Shown: positions 8,767 to 17,300, counted from the stretch's first letter. The stretch: DNA of 64,000 bases from Candidatus Formimonas warabiya (GCF_002777255.1 NZ_CP017634.1:632903-696902), one strand, 5' to 3'. The notes: generated by a model not told the origin, from the sequence alone. Numbers and translations are program-made.

Positions 8767-8934
8767 ATGAGAGTGGAAAAAAGTGATGCTATTACCCGGG
8801 TAAAATGTGTCGTAAACACCTGCGAATATTATCAAAGCGGGGATCATTGCACAGCGTCAAAAATTGAAATTCAGCCTCAGAATGCATCCGATACCCAGGA
8901 TACCGACTGTGCCACTTTTGTTACCAGACGCTAG
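8767..8934 (+). CDS. DUF1540 domain protein
   Basis: 55-residue protein; the ATG at 8767 is preferred over the upstream ATG at 8728 because AGAGGTG lies just before it. The DUF1540 pattern is VKCVVNTCEYYQSGDHCTA followed by a C-terminal DTDCATFV, four conserved cysteines. It is homologous to the smaller protein at 6499-6648. Function unknown. Confidence 0.8.
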   Translation: MRVEKSDAITRVKCVVNTCEYYQSGDHCTASKIEIQPQNASDTQDTDCATFVTRR

Positions 8935-8973
8935 CTGTTTTTTAGTGGACGAATAAAAAAGGAGGTAATTTTG

Positions 8974-9180
8974 ATGTCCCAACAACTTTCTCAAAAGGAT
9001 TTACTGTATCTTACCGACCATCTGGACATTGAAAAACAACAGGTCCAGATGTTTACTGAGTCAGCCAATCAATGCAGTGATCCTCAATGCAAACGTATGT
9101 TTCAAGACATTGCCAATATGCATCAAAGACATTTTGACACTTTAAGCAAGCATATCAGCAGCGGAAGAATGATGTCATAA
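8974..9180 (+). CDS. CotF-like small spore coat protein
   Basis: 68-residue helical protein starting at the ATG after GGAGGTAATTTTG (a TTG three bases earlier is also possible). The sequence DIEKQQVQMFTESANQCSD...MFQDIANMHQRHFDTL resembles small CotF/ferritin-like spore coat proteins, with the typical terminal MHQRHFDTLS helix. The CotF-domain gene lies 31 bases downstream, so the two are probably co-transcribed in sporulation. Confidence 0.65.
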   Translation: MSQQLSQKDLLYLTDHLDIEKQQVQMFTESANQCSDPQCKRMFQDIANMHQRHFDTLSKHISSGRMMS

Positions 9181-9211
9181 CTATTGAGCAAAGAAAAAGG
9201 AGGGAAAACAA

Positions 9212-9475
9212 ATGCCTCGAAATGATAAGTCTATTGCCCATGAATGTTTACTGCATCAAAAATATCTGGCCGATTCTTATACCGGTATGGCAAGGGAAAC
9301 GGCATGCGACAGTTTGTTTAGCGATGTGATGAAGATCTGTCAGGAAGAACTGCAGGCGAACCATCAAATCTTTAATTTTATGAACCAACAAGGCTGGTAT
9401 CAAGTTCAAAATGCGGACCAGACCCAGATTTCCAAGGCACAAAGCCAGGTTCAACAAATGCAGACAATGATGTAA
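9212..9475 (+). CDS. Spore coat protein, CotF family
   Basis: 87-residue protein with the RBS AAAGGAGGG. The helical pattern MARETACDSLFSDVMKICQEELQANHQIFNFMNQQGWY is typical of CotF-domain spore coat proteins in Clostridia, followed by a Gln/Met-rich tail. It is the second gene of a two-gene unit and is followed by a strong terminator. Confidence 0.75.
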   Translation: MPRNDKSIAHECLLHQKYLADSYTGMARETACDSLFSDVMKICQEELQANHQIFNFMNQQGWYQVQNADQTQISKAQSQVQQMQTMM

Positions 9476-9495
9476 TTTATAGAAATAAATGGCTG

Positions 9496-9525
9496 AAAAA
9501 ATCGCAATGATGATTGCGATTTTTT
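9496..9525 (+). terminator. Rho-independent terminator
   Basis: AAAAAATCGCAAT / ATTGCGATTTTTT perfect 13-bp stem around a 4-nt loop, just after the CotF-like gene. Confidence 0.9.
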
Positions 9526-9613
9526 CATGTTTACATCGAAGAATAATGGGTATACCATATGTACAGGAGGTATGGTTGTAATACAAAATAAAACGAATCT
9601 ACGGGAGAAAAGC

Positions 9614-10261
9614 ATGAATGAAAAGGAGAAGCAAGAGGCCATTTTAGATATTCTGGAAAATACTTATGCCAATGCCACTACGGCGTTAAATTTTTCTACT
9701 CCTTTTGAACTGATGGTGGCTACGATCCTGTCCGCTCAAACCAATGATAATCAGGTGAACAGAATTACACAGGATTTATTTCGCAGGCTTAATACGCCCC
9801 AGCAGTTTGCCGAACTGGAACAAGAGGAACTGGAACAATCTATCAAAACATGCGGTCTATATAAAAATAAGGCAAAGAATATTATTGCTGCATCCAAAAT
9901 GATTATGGAACGCTTTGGGGGGATGCTGCCCAGAACAAGAGAAGAACTAATGACGCTTCCCGGCGTAGGCAGGAAAACCGCCAATGTCATTTTAAGCAAT
10001 GCCTTTGGCGTACCCGCACTAGCTGTGGATACCCATGTTTTTCGGGTAGCCGGGCGGCTAGGTTTAAGTACCGCGAAAACGCCGGATGAGACGGAACAAC
10101 AATTAATAAAATTAATCCCCCCGGAAAAATGGGGGAATGCCCACCACTGGTTAATTTGGCATGGACGTAAAATTTGCACTGCAAGGAATCCCAAATGCCA
10201 GGCGTGCCCGGAGGCCAGCCTTTGCCCGTCATGTAAAGACAGAGAGGAGATAGATCAATGA
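9614..10261 (+). CDS. nth: Endonuclease III
   Basis: 215-residue base-excision-repair DNA glycosylase/AP lyase for oxidised pyrimidines. The helix-hairpin-helix LPGVGRKTANVI contains the catalytic Lys121, and VDTHVFR contains the catalytic Asp139. The C-terminal 4Fe-4S ligands are Cys188, 195, 198 and 204 (spacing 6-2-5, as in E. coli Nth). The ATG at 9614 gives the normal family length and has GGGAG 6 bases upstream; the frame opens earlier, but the ATG at 9572 is only one base from its GGAGG. The stop overlaps the next start (ATGA). Confidence 0.95.
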   Translation: MNEKEKQEAILDILENTYANATTALNFSTPFELMVATILSAQTNDNQVNRITQDLFRRLNTPQQFAELEQEELEQSIKTCGLYKNKAKNIIAASKMIMERFGGMLPRTREELMTLPGVGRKTANVILSNAFGVPALAVDTHVFRVAGRLGLSTAKTPDETEQQLIKLIPPEKWGNAHHWLIWHGRKICTARNPKCQACPEASLCPSCKDREEIDQ

Positions 10262-11700
10262 AAAAGAAATTCTATTGGATCTTGGTGTTTTCCCTGATTT
10301 TTATGGTTGTAGGAACTTGTGCCGCCTATGGTGATAATAATTTAAACGAAGTGAAGAATTGGATTCAAACCCGTTATTACCAGGACGTTGACCCAAGTGT
10401 ATTGAGCAAGCCGACGGTACAGGAAATGGTTTATGCCCTGAATGATCCCTATTCTACCTATATTGATCCGAAACAATTTCCTGATTTTTTGTCTTCTCTG
10501 GATGGAAAATATGTTGGCGTAGGCATGTACATAAATGAAGTAAACGGAAAGGTTCAAGTGCTCAGCCCGATGAAAGGCAGCCCTGCGGAAAAAGCGGGAC
10601 TAAAAGAAGGAGACATTATCACCCATGTTAACGGTGAAACCACAAAAGGGCTCTCTTCCTCCGAAGTAGCAGGAAAAATTAGGGGACTGGAGGGGACAAA
10701 AGTAACGGTTTCCGTTCTGCGCGGAAAGGAAGCAATCAAGTTTACCGTCACCAGAGCGACGATAAAAGTTCCCAGCCTGGAGTACAAGTTGATCGGACCG
10801 GGGATTGGATATATTAAATTGTATAGTTTTACTTCTGATGCCCCGCAAGAAATGAGTGACGCCTTAGATGAACTTCAAGCCCAAAATATTCAGACGCTGG
10901 TACTGGATTTGCGGGATGATCCGGGAGGATTGCTGGACGCTGCGGTGGACATAGCCGGCAATTTTGTCCCTAAAGGACCTGTCGTCTATGTGGTCCAAAA
11001 AGGCGGAAAAGAAAATGTCTTGCGCACTTTTAAGAAACCCCGGGGACTTCCTATAGCGGTACTGGTCAATGAAGGGACGGCAAGCGCTGCGGAAATACTG
11101 GCCGGGTCTATTCAAGATGCTAAAACCGGTATCCTGATCGGCACAAAAACTTTCGGCAAAGGTTGTGTGCAAACTATTTTTACCCTTAGTAACGGCGGAG
11201 GCTTAAAACTAACCACAGCCAAATATTTAACCAGAGGACGACAGGATATTAATTCAAAGGGCCTTACTCCCAATATTTTGGAACCGGATCCTGACAAGCA
11301 ATTGGAGAAAGCCGTAAAAATGCTGGGGGACAATATATCTCTCTTTGACGTTCAATTAACACTGGGATCCCCCAAGGTTTTTGTAGGTTTTCACACCTAT
11401 GATTTGCCTGTAAGCCCTTATATTTTAAATGGCAATGTGATGGTACCCTTAAGAGAGATTGCCCAATATTGCGGGGCCAGCGTTCAATGGAAAAACGGGA
11501 AAGTCATTGTGACGTCTCCGAAAGGGAAACTGGAAGTCGACCTTGCTTCTAAAATAATCTCTGTCGGATCAGGAACAATAAAAGGAAAAGCGGTGGTAAA
11601 GAACGGATATACCATGGTTCCTGCACGCCTATTGGCTGAAGCTTTGGGTTATCGGATCGGATGGCAGGAAAAGGCCCAGTCGATCTACCTGGTTGATTGA
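10258..11700 (+). CDS. S41 C-terminal processing protease, stalk-domain fusion
   Basis: 480-residue exported peptidase. Order: signal peptide (residues 1-27), short helical region, PDZ domain (about 85-165), S41 peptidase core with the Ser276/Lys301 dyad (TASAAEI and TFGKG), then a C-terminal copper-amine-oxidase-N-type domain (about 375-480, NGNVMVPLREIAQYCGA and MVPARLLAEALGY). CtpA-type proteases cut C termini of envelope proteins; in spore formers relatives process sporulation regulators. The C-terminal stalk domain is unusual for CtpA and is shared with the proteins at 24403-25914 and 49914-51557. The gene is coupled to nth through a 4-base overlap. Confidence 0.9.
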   Translation: MKKKFYWILVFSLIFMVVGTCAAYGDNNLNEVKNWIQTRYYQDVDPSVLSKPTVQEMVYALNDPYSTYIDPKQFPDFLSSLDGKYVGVGMYINEVNGKVQVLSPMKGSPAEKAGLKEGDIITHVNGETTKGLSSSEVAGKIRGLEGTKVTVSVLRGKEAIKFTVTRATIKVPSLEYKLIGPGIGYIKLYSFTSDAPQEMSDALDELQAQNIQTLVLDLRDDPGGLLDAAVDIAGNFVPKGPVVYVVQKGGKENVLRTFKKPRGLPIAVLVNEGTASAAEILAGSIQDAKTGILIGTKTFGKGCVQTIFTLSNGGGLKLTTAKYLTRGRQDINSKGLTPNILEPDPDKQLEKAVKMLGDNISLFDVQLTLGSPKVFVGFHTYDLPVSPYILNGNVMVPLREIAQYCGASVQWKNGKVIVTSPKGKLEVDLASKIISVGSGTIKGKAVVKNGYTMVPARLLAEALGYRIGWQEKAQSIYLVD

Positions 11701-11740
11701 AATTAATCCCATTCGGATGCTTTAAATTTCCATTTAAGGG

Positions 11741-11770
11741 TTGATTTTGTTTTTGCTTTCTAGTTATAAT
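11741..11770 (+). promoter_or_regulatory. Probable sigma-A promoter for speE-speB
   Basis: TTGATT and TATAAT separated by 18 bases, 52 bases before the speE start; GGAGG of the RBS follows. Confidence 0.65.
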
Positions 11771-11821
11771 ACAAATGTTTGACAGGAAATTATATCCATC
11801 TTTTAATGGAGGTTAAAGGAT

Positions 11822-12652
11822 TTGAAAGGTTTATGGTATACGGAACACCAAGAGGCTGGGGTTGCGATTTCTCTTAAGGCTAAGACAAAATTGCATGAAG
11901 AAAGAACGGATTTTCAGTTCCTTGAAGTGTTGGATACGGATACTTTCGGACGGATGTTGGTCTTGGATGGAGCCATTCAGACCACCATGAAGGATGAGTT
12001 TGTTTATCACGAAATGATTTCCCTTGTGGCCCTCAATACCCATCCGCATCCGGAAAATGTTTTGGTGGTAGGCGGGGGAGACGGTGGCGCGATCAGAGAA
12101 ATAGCAAAACACCCCCACGTAAAAAAAGCTACTTTAGTGGAGATTGATCCTGCCGTAATCGATGCGTCTAAGAAATATTTTCCGGAAATATCTTGCGGTT
12201 TAAATGACCCCAAAGTTGAAGTAAAGGTTGAAGATGGCATCAAACATATTGCGGAATCAAAAGGAAAATATGATGTGATTCTGGTGGATTCCACTGATCC
12301 GGCGGGACCGGCGGTAGGTCTTTTTGAACATGGCTTTTACCAGGGCATTTTTGATGCTTTAAAAGAGGATGGAATTTTTGTTGCCCAGACCGAGTCCCCC
12401 TTCTTAACAGAGAATTTAATTCGAGGGGTATTTCAGGATTTTAAATCTATTTTTCCCATTGCCAAACTATATTTGGCCTACATTCCTACCTATCCCAGCG
12501 GCATGTGGAGTTTTACCATAGGCTCGAAAAAATACGATCCGGAAGCGGTAGATACGGCAAAGATTCCCGATACCAATACCCGTTATTATACTCCTCAAAT
12601 ACATAAAGCGGCCTTTGCCCTTCCCCTGTTTGTACAGGATTTGCTAAAATAA
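11822..12652 (+). CDS. speE: Spermidine synthase
   Basis: 276-residue aminopropyltransferase that makes spermidine from putrescine and decarboxylated S-adenosylmethionine. Family motifs present: [18 protein letters not shown] (putrescine site), [18 protein letters not shown] (nucleotide loop), and [18 protein letters not shown]. The TTG start has GGAGG about 10 bases upstream. speB follows 88 bases later, a common pair giving putrescine then spermidine. Confidence 0.96.
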   Translation: MKGLWYTEHQEAGVAISLKAKTKLHEERTDFQFLEVLDTDTFGRMLVLDGAIQTTMKDEFVYHEMISLVALNTHPHPENVLVVGGGDGGAIREIAKHPHVKKATLVEIDPAVIDASKKYFPEISCGLNDPKVEVKVEDGIKHIAESKGKYDVILVDSTDPAGPAVGLFEHGFYQGIFDALKEDGIFVAQTESPFLTENLIRGVFQDFKSIFPIAKLYLAYIPTYPSGMWSFTIGSKKYDPEAVDTAKIPDTNTRYYTPQIHKAAFALPLFVQDLLK

Positions 12653-12740
12653 TTTGCCTGGAATTACCCCCTGCAGGAAGAATTGTTTCAAAAGAAACCA
12701 GGTGGGGAAACAAATTCGTTTTCATAGTAGGAGATAAAAA

Positions 12741-13601
12741 ATGTCCATCAAATATGCCGACCGGTCATTTGGATTTATGGGCTCTGGAGATGACTTTTCG
12801 GAAGCGAAAATCGCTCTCTTGGGTATACCCATGGATTTCACCGTCAGTTTTCGTCCGGGATCCCGTATGGGTCCCAGGCAGATCCGAAACGTATCCGTTG
12901 GGTTGGAAGAGTACAGCTGTTATTTGGATCGAGATCTGGCCGAAATAAAGTATTTTGATTGCGGAGACTTGGTTTTGCCTTTCGGTAATGTAGAATTAAG
13001 CCTCAAAATCATTGAAGAAGCGGCCCGGGATTTATTCCGGGAAGGGAAGTTTCCCATTTTTATGGGGGGAGAACACTTGGTTTCCTATCCTTTGATTAAA
13101 GCTGCTTTCGAGAAATACCCGGACCTGGCTCTGATCCATTTTGATGCCCATGCAGATTTGCGCCTGGATTACATAGGGGAGAAAAACTCTCATGCTACGG
13201 TAATGCGGCGGGCGGCAGAACTTTTGGGCGGGAAAAACATCTATCAGTTTGGGATCAGATCGGGAGATGCTGCTGAAATCGCCTATGGTAAAGAACATAC
13301 CCATTTATTTCTGGACCAGCTGATTGTTCCTTTGCAGGAAGTGATTCCAAAGCTGGGAGAAAGGCCGGTCTATGTCACTTTAGATATTGATGTGGTAGAC
13401 CCTGCCTATGCTCCCGGCACAGGTACGCCGGAACCGGGGGGATGCTCGGCACGGGAAATCATCCAGTGTATTCACATGCTGGGGGCCGCTAAGGTGATCG
13501 GGTTTGACTTGGTAGAGGTTCTCCCAACCCATGATTTATCTGAACGCACCGCTCTTTTGGCTGCTAAACTGATTAGGGAAGCGATGCTCACATTTTGTTA
13601 A
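12741..13601 (+). CDS. speB: Agmatinase
   Basis: 286-residue ureohydrolase converting agmatine to putrescine and urea. The binuclear Mn ligands of the arginase fold are visible: GGEH (about residue 110), FDAHADLRL and LDIDVVDPAYAPGTGTPEPGG. It supplies putrescine for the adjacent spermidine synthase. Arginine decarboxylase is not in the window. The RBS TAGGAG lies about 9 bases before the ATG. Confidence 0.94.
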   Translation: MSIKYADRSFGFMGSGDDFSEAKIALLGIPMDFTVSFRPGSRMGPRQIRNVSVGLEEYSCYLDRDLAEIKYFDCGDLVLPFGNVELSLKIIEEAARDLFREGKFPIFMGGEHLVSYPLIKAAFEKYPDLALIHFDAHADLRLDYIGEKNSHATVMRRAAELLGGKNIYQFGIRSGDAAEIAYGKEHTHLFLDQLIVPLQEVIPKLGERPVYVTLDIDVVDPAYAPGTGTPEPGGCSAREIIQCIHMLGAAKVIGFDLVEVLPTHDLSERTALLAAKLIREAMLTFC

Positions 13602-13622
13602 GAAAAAGTTTTCTTCTCTTGG

Positions 13623-13651
13623 TTGACAAGTAAAAGCAGTTTGGTTATAAT
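13623..13651 (+). promoter_or_regulatory. Consensus promoter, distal tRNA promoter
   Basis: Perfect TTGACA (13623-13628), 17-base spacer and perfect TATAAT (13646-13651). No credible ORF follows, so it is probably the upstream member of tandem promoters for the tRNA operon. Confidence 0.75.
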
Positions 13652-13702
13652 AAAAAAGCGCTTGAGGGAGAAGGATGAAGTGAAAATTCCCAAAGATTAC
13701 TT

Positions 13703-13731
13703 TTGACAAAAGGCGCGAAATTGTATATACT
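13703..13731 (+). promoter_or_regulatory. Consensus promoter of tRNA operon
   Basis: TTGACA (13703-13708), 17-base spacer, TATACT (13726-13731); transcription would begin about 15 bases before tRNA-Val. Confidence 0.85.
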
Positions 13732-13754
13732 ATAACTTGTCGTCGGACAAGGAT

Positions 13755-13830
<76 letters not shown>

Positions 13831-13838
13831 ACAAACAT

Positions 13839-13915
13839 GGAACTGTGGTGTAGTGGTCTAACATGCCGGCCTGTCACGCCGGAGATCGCGAGTTCGACTC
13901 TCGTCAGTTCCGCCA
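13839..13915 (+). tRNA. tRNA-Asp (GTC)
   Basis: 77-nt cloverleaf with encoded CCA. Anticodon stem CCGGC/GCCGG encloses GTC; T arm GTTCGACTC present. Confidence 0.95.
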
Positions 13916-13918
13916 TTT

Positions 13919-13994
<76 letters not shown>

Positions 13995-13997
13995 TCT

Positions 13998-14072
<75 letters not shown>

Positions 14073-14080
14073 AAAGTGCC

Positions 14081-14111
14081 AAAAAGCAGAGATCAGTGAT
14101 CTCTGCTTTTT
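14081..14111. terminator. Bidirectional terminator
   Basis: AAAAAGCAGAGAT / ATCTCTGCTTTTT perfect 13-bp stem with a 5-nt loop. It ends the tRNA operon on the plus strand and, read on the minus strand, the sleB-ypeB operon. Confidence 0.9.
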
Positions 14112-14115
14112 GCGT

Positions 14116-15474
14116 TCACATCGTCCATGTACCGCCAGGCGTGTGCAGAAGCTGCAGGATTTGTTCTTCGGTGCCGTCAAGGGCATTAATATAAATCAAA
14201 AAGTTGTCACTTTTATAGGAACCCTTAAATTCGTAGCAGAGTACTTCCTCGCCTGTTTCTAGAGGAATTAAGGTAAGGCGTTCACTATCTACTTTAATCA
14301 CCTTATTCAATTTTTTCCGGGCCTCTTCCAGGGTCAATTTTGGCTCAGGCAGGTTCCGCTGGTGGTGCTGCATCAAGTAACCCAAGCTCTCAAAACCTGT
14401 GACCTGGCCGTTGTCCATAGCTACGCTTACTTTTACCAGATCCGGGTAAACAATGACATCGTTTTCTTTATAGGCAAAGGATACGATCAAGGTGTTTTCC
14501 TGACGCAGAGAATAAGTAGGTACCATGGACTGATACTCGGTTTTGGCTAAAAAGGCTTTTGCTTTCTCTAAAGCCTGGTCAATGCCAATGGTAGCGGCTC
14601 CGATACTCCGGGAATTCATGGCCATCGTGATGTGGCCGCCTTTTTGGCTGACATCGACATAAATTACTTCACCCAGACTGGGCACCCGGGGAGAAATACG
14701 GACGGAATAGACAGGGATACTTGCCTTTGCGGTGCTTTTTCCGTTGTCCGCAACGACATAGTCAATTCTGTCTCTGAGATCCACAAAGTCGCGGGCTCTT
14801 TTTTTGGCCTCTTCCCATGTAATCGCTTTCCCCGTTAAAGCTTTTGGATTCTTTGTTTCCAGATGATCTGAAAAGGGACCGTCATAGATCAATGTGGGGT
14901 ATTGGTTTATTTGCTCATTCATTTTTTGGAAGTTTGTATCCAGGTAACCGGTGGATTCCTTATCCAGCTTTTCTTTGCTGGTATTTTTGACTTCACGCCA
15001 GTTGACGCCGTTTTTCACAACCTCATTTTGCAGTTCAATCAGATCTCCGCTTAATCGGCTAATCTGATTGTGCAGGTCTTGTAATGTCGCTGTTTGTTTG
15101 GCATTCATGGGACGGCCGTCAGCCGTATTTTTTGCCAGAGAATAGGCGTAGTCTCCTAACTGGGTAAGAAATTTTTGCGTCCGGGTCAGGGTTACATGGG
15201 ACAAGGGAAGCTGGGCCAGATTGTCTTGGGCAAAGTTTGCCTGCCACCAAATATCGGACAATAATCTAATGTTCTGCTGAGGTGACCCGGAAACAATACT
15301 CTTTGAGGTCAGAACGGAAAGATTCTCCACATTGTCCACCAGGTTATAAAAAGAACGCTGGTGGTCGTTTTCCAAAAGAATTCGGTTGGCCTGGTTCATG
15401 CGATATTGACTAAAACCCCAGACTCCTGAAACAATTAAAGCGGCAGCCAGTATACCTGTTAACCAGTTTCGCAT
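14116..15474 (-). CDS. ypeB: Germination protein YpeB
   Basis: 452-residue spore membrane-associated protein needed for stable SleB incorporation in the spore. An N-terminal membrane segment (LTGILAAALIVSGVWGFSQY) is followed by a helical N-terminal domain and C-terminal PepSY/YPEB repeats, seen in the repeated pattern of KARAFVDLRD, AKAFLAKTEY and ARKKLNKVI. The ATG at 15474 follows GAGGGGTG; an in-frame TTG 15 bases upstream is less likely. It is the second gene of the sleB-ypeB operon, 18 bases after sleB, as in Bacillus. Confidence 0.93.
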   Translation of the reverse strand: MRNWLTGILAAALIVSGVWGFSQYRMNQANRILLENDHQRSFYNLVDNVENLSVLTSKSIVSGSPQQNIRLLSDIWWQANFAQDNLAQLPLSHVTLTRTQKFLTQLGDYAYSLAKNTADGRPMNAKQTATLQDLHNQISRLSGDLIELQNEVVKNGVNWREVKNTSKEKLDKESTGYLDTNFQKMNEQINQYPTLIYDGPFSDHLETKNPKALTGKAITWEEAKKRARDFVDLRDRIDYVVADNGKSTAKASIPVYSVRISPRVPSLGEVIYVDVSQKGGHITMAMNSRSIGAATIGIDQALEKAKAFLAKTEYQSMVPTYSLRQENTLIVSFAYKENDVIVYPDLVKVSVAMDNGQVTGFESLGYLMQHHQRNLPEPKLTLEEARKKLNKVIKVDSERLTLIPLETGEEVLCYEFKGSYKSDNFLIYINALDGTEEQILQLLHTPGGTWTM

Positions 15475-15492
15475 ATGATCACCCCTCAATTT

Positions 15493-16191
15493 TTATTTTC
15501 CAAAAACATGGTTGCCGTATTGAACAACGATTTGCCGGCTCCAAATCCAGGCGCTTACCGGTTTGGCCGGATTCCAAAAATACAGGCAGCCATAGGTAGG
15601 ATCCCAACCGTTCAAAGCGTCCCGGGCCGCCCTAACAGAGTCGTCATTCGGTTCAAAGTTTACCCGCCCATTTGCCACGGATTCCAAAGCTCTTCCCTGG
15701 TAAACCACCCCTGCCAGGGTTTTAGGGAAATTGGGGTTGGCCACCCGGTTGCATATTACGGCTCCCACAGCAACTTTGCCAATATAGGGTTCTGATTCTG
15801 CTTCCGCATGGATTGCTCTGGCCAGCAGCATGGTATCACCACTTGCCGATACTTTGGATGGCTGATAGCCTGTTGAACCTGCAGGAGCCGTTGTGGGAAG
15901 GCCTAAGGCGTTATAGGTCTGGGCGCCGACGATCCCGTCGGCCGGTATGCCGTTTTTGCGTTGAAAATCGGAAACAGCTTTAAATGTTGACGCACCGTAA
16001 AATCCATCAATGGGGCCTTTATAAAATCCCCAATTGTTTAAACGCTGCTGGACCTGGGACACGTTGCTTCCACTACTGCCCCAGTAAAGTGTCGGTCTTT
16101 GCTGGGCATTTCCCAACTTGTCCGTCAAAAAAAATACGGCCGCCATAATAAATAAGAACGATACGGCCAGAATAAGTTTTTTGTTTTTCAT
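15493..16191 (-). CDS. sleB: Spore cortex-lytic enzyme SleB
   Basis: 232-residue exported lytic transglycosylase that degrades spore cortex at germination. Signal peptide (residues 1-29), peptidoglycan-binding_1 domain (about 35-98, LRN-type repeat with DGFYGASTFKAVSDFQ), and Hydrolase_2/SleB domain (about 115-232), with the likely catalytic Glu in AIHAEAESEPYIGKVAVGAV. The ATG at 16191 is supported by AGGAGGG 6 bases upstream; a GTG six bases further out overlaps that RBS. It is divergent from tRNA-Cys and co-transcribed with ypeB. Confidence 0.95.
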   Translation of the reverse strand: MKNKKLILAVSFLFIMAAVFFLTDKLGNAQQRPTLYWGSSGSNVSQVQQRLNNWGFYKGPIDGFYGASTFKAVSDFQRKNGIPADGIVGAQTYNALGLPTTAPAGSTGYQPSKVSASGDTMLLARAIHAEAESEPYIGKVAVGAVICNRVANPNFPKTLAGVVYQGRALESVANGRVNFEPNDDSVRAARDALNGWDPTYGCLYFWNPAKPVSAWIWSRQIVVQYGNHVFGK

Positions 16192-16324
16192 AGACACCCT
16201 CCTATAAATATGAATAGATTGTCATTACTTATTTTCACTCCATGGGAGGTTTTTTATGCTAAAATAATAGGGATGGTTTGGAGAGATGGGAATTTTTTAA
16301 TGGGATTTTTATCGAGAAATCTAC

Positions 16325-16356
16325 TTGCAAAAGAATTTAAAGTGTGTTATTATAAT
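16325..16356 (+). promoter_or_regulatory. Promoter of tRNA-Cys/tRNA-Leu
   Basis: TTGCAA (16325-16330) followed by overlapping -10 candidates TATTAT (16348, spacing 17) and TATAAT (16351, spacing 20), about 12 bases before tRNA-Cys. Confidence 0.6.
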
Positions 16357-16367
16357 CTTCGCGGTAA

Positions 16368-16442
16368 GGCGCCATAGCCAAGTGGTAAGGCAGAGGACTG
16401 CAAATCCTTCACTCTCCAGTTCAAATCTGGATGGCGCCTCCA
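16368..16442 (+). tRNA. tRNA-Cys (GCA)
   Basis: 75-nt cloverleaf with encoded CCA. Acceptor GGCGCCA/TGGCGCC; anticodon stem AGGA/TCCT region encloses GCA. Confidence 0.95.
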
Positions 16443-16450
16443 AAATACAT

Positions 16451-16539
16451 GCCGGAGTGGCGGAACTGGCAGACGCACAGGACTTAAAATCCTGCGGGCC
16501 TCACAGCCCGTACCGGTTCGATTCCGGTCTCCGGCACCA
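16451..16539 (+). tRNA. tRNA-Leu (TAA)
   Basis: 89-nt class II tRNA with a long variable arm (CGGGC/GCCCG), encoded CCA, acceptor GCCGGAG/CTCCGGC and anticodon TAA. Confidence 0.95.
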
Positions 16540-16550
16540 ATAGATATAAG

Positions 16551-16592
16551 AAGGACTCAGCAGTTTGGTAAAAACTAGCTGGGTTCTTTTTT
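16551..16592 (+). terminator. tRNA operon terminator
   Basis: AAGGACTCAGC (16551-16561) pairs, with two G-T pairs, to GCTGGGTTCTT (16578-16588), followed by a T-run. Confidence 0.75.
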
Positions 16593-16885
16593 ATATTATC
16601 CTGCGTGTCAGACGCAGGTTATTCTAACTATTTAGAGGGATGGTTATAACTAAAGAGAAGTTGTCTGACTAGAGAGAAAAAGTGTCAATATAGAGCTAAT
16701 AATAGAGAGAGTATATCATCATCTGAAGTATGAAGATATGTTTTCCCATAGGCCCTAAAAACATCGTGTCAGTAAAATGCCAGTTATTTGACAAAATATA
16801 TCAGAAAGCTGACACATAGAGTGGATAATATTAGACACAAACTGTTAAAAATAAGTCTTTCCTAGGATTTTAGGCCGGAGGTATT
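16593..16885. other. Gene-free AT-rich stretch with TGTCA half-sites
   Basis: No coding frame with an RBS. Contains GTGTCAG (16766-16772) and its inverted complement CTGACAC (16809-16815), plus further AGTGTCAATATAGAG-like and TAGACACAAAC fragments and several AGAGAG runs. It could be the worn remains of an inserted element or regulatory sequence; nothing definite. Confidence 0.3.
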
Positions 16886-16914
16886 TTGGCATGAAAATTG
16901 CTATATGATATAAT
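16886..16914 (+). promoter_or_regulatory. Consensus promoter upstream of microprotein pair
   Basis: TTGGCA (16886-16891), 17-base spacer, perfect TATAAT (16909-16914). The first of two tiny ORFs starts 29 bases downstream. Confidence 0.8.
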
Positions 16915-16942
16915 CGAGAAATCAAAAAAGGGGGAAAAGATA

Positions 16943-17026
16943 ATGAAAAAAATGGATACTACTTTAATTGCTGTTCTCAGCGGCTTATATGTATGCTTCA
17001 CCGTCCTGTCTGTATTAAACTTCTAA
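16943..17026 (+). CDS. 27-residue hydrophobic microprotein A
   Basis: 27-codon ORF behind a sigma-A-type promoter and a GGGGGAAAAG RBS. The peptide begins MKKMD and continues with one hydrophobic helix LIAVLSGLYVCFTVLSVL containing a single Cys18; it could span or sit in a membrane. It is 19/27 identical to the ORF at 17067, and 12 of those 19 conserved residues are encoded by different synonymous codons, showing that the peptide sequence is selected. I recognise no family. Confidence 0.8.
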   Translation: MKKMDTTLIAVLSGLYVCFTVLSVLNF

Positions 17027-17066
17027 TTCAGGTAAAATTCAAAGATTAGGAAAGGAGGGAAGTTCA

Positions 17067-17150
17067 ATGAAGAAAATAGATGTTTCTTTGGTTGCAGCTC
17101 TTAGCGGTTTATACGTTTGCTTGACGGTTCTTTCTGTTCTGGGTTTATAG
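17067..17150 (+). CDS. 27-residue hydrophobic microprotein B
   Basis: Paralogue of microprotein A, 40 bases downstream, the same length, with its own strong RBS AAAGGAGGGA. Sequence pattern MKKID then LVAALSGLYVCLTVLSVLGL. The shared core LSGLYVC-TVLSVL is invariant between copies. Both are probably on one transcript ending at the hairpin at 17242-17300. Function unknown; candidates include a membrane-active peptide, a regulator of a membrane protein or a spore-specific small protein. Confidence 0.8.
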   Translation: MKKIDVSLVAALSGLYVCLTVLSVLGL

Positions 17151-17241
17151 TGGAGTCATGATTAAATACGGAAGAGTGGTGGTGTAAGTGCCGGTATTTA
17201 TCATGAATCAACCCGGCGGATATCAGCATCGTAAAAAGGAA

Positions 17242-17300
17242 AAGCCTTTTGGTTCTAATTGACCTGTTTGATCTAATGAACCAAAAGGCTTATTTTTTTG
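17242..17300 (+). terminator. Terminator after microprotein pair
   Basis: AAGCCTTTTGGTTC (17242-17255) pairs perfectly with 17278-17291 over 14 bp, followed by ATTTTTTT. Confidence 0.85.
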
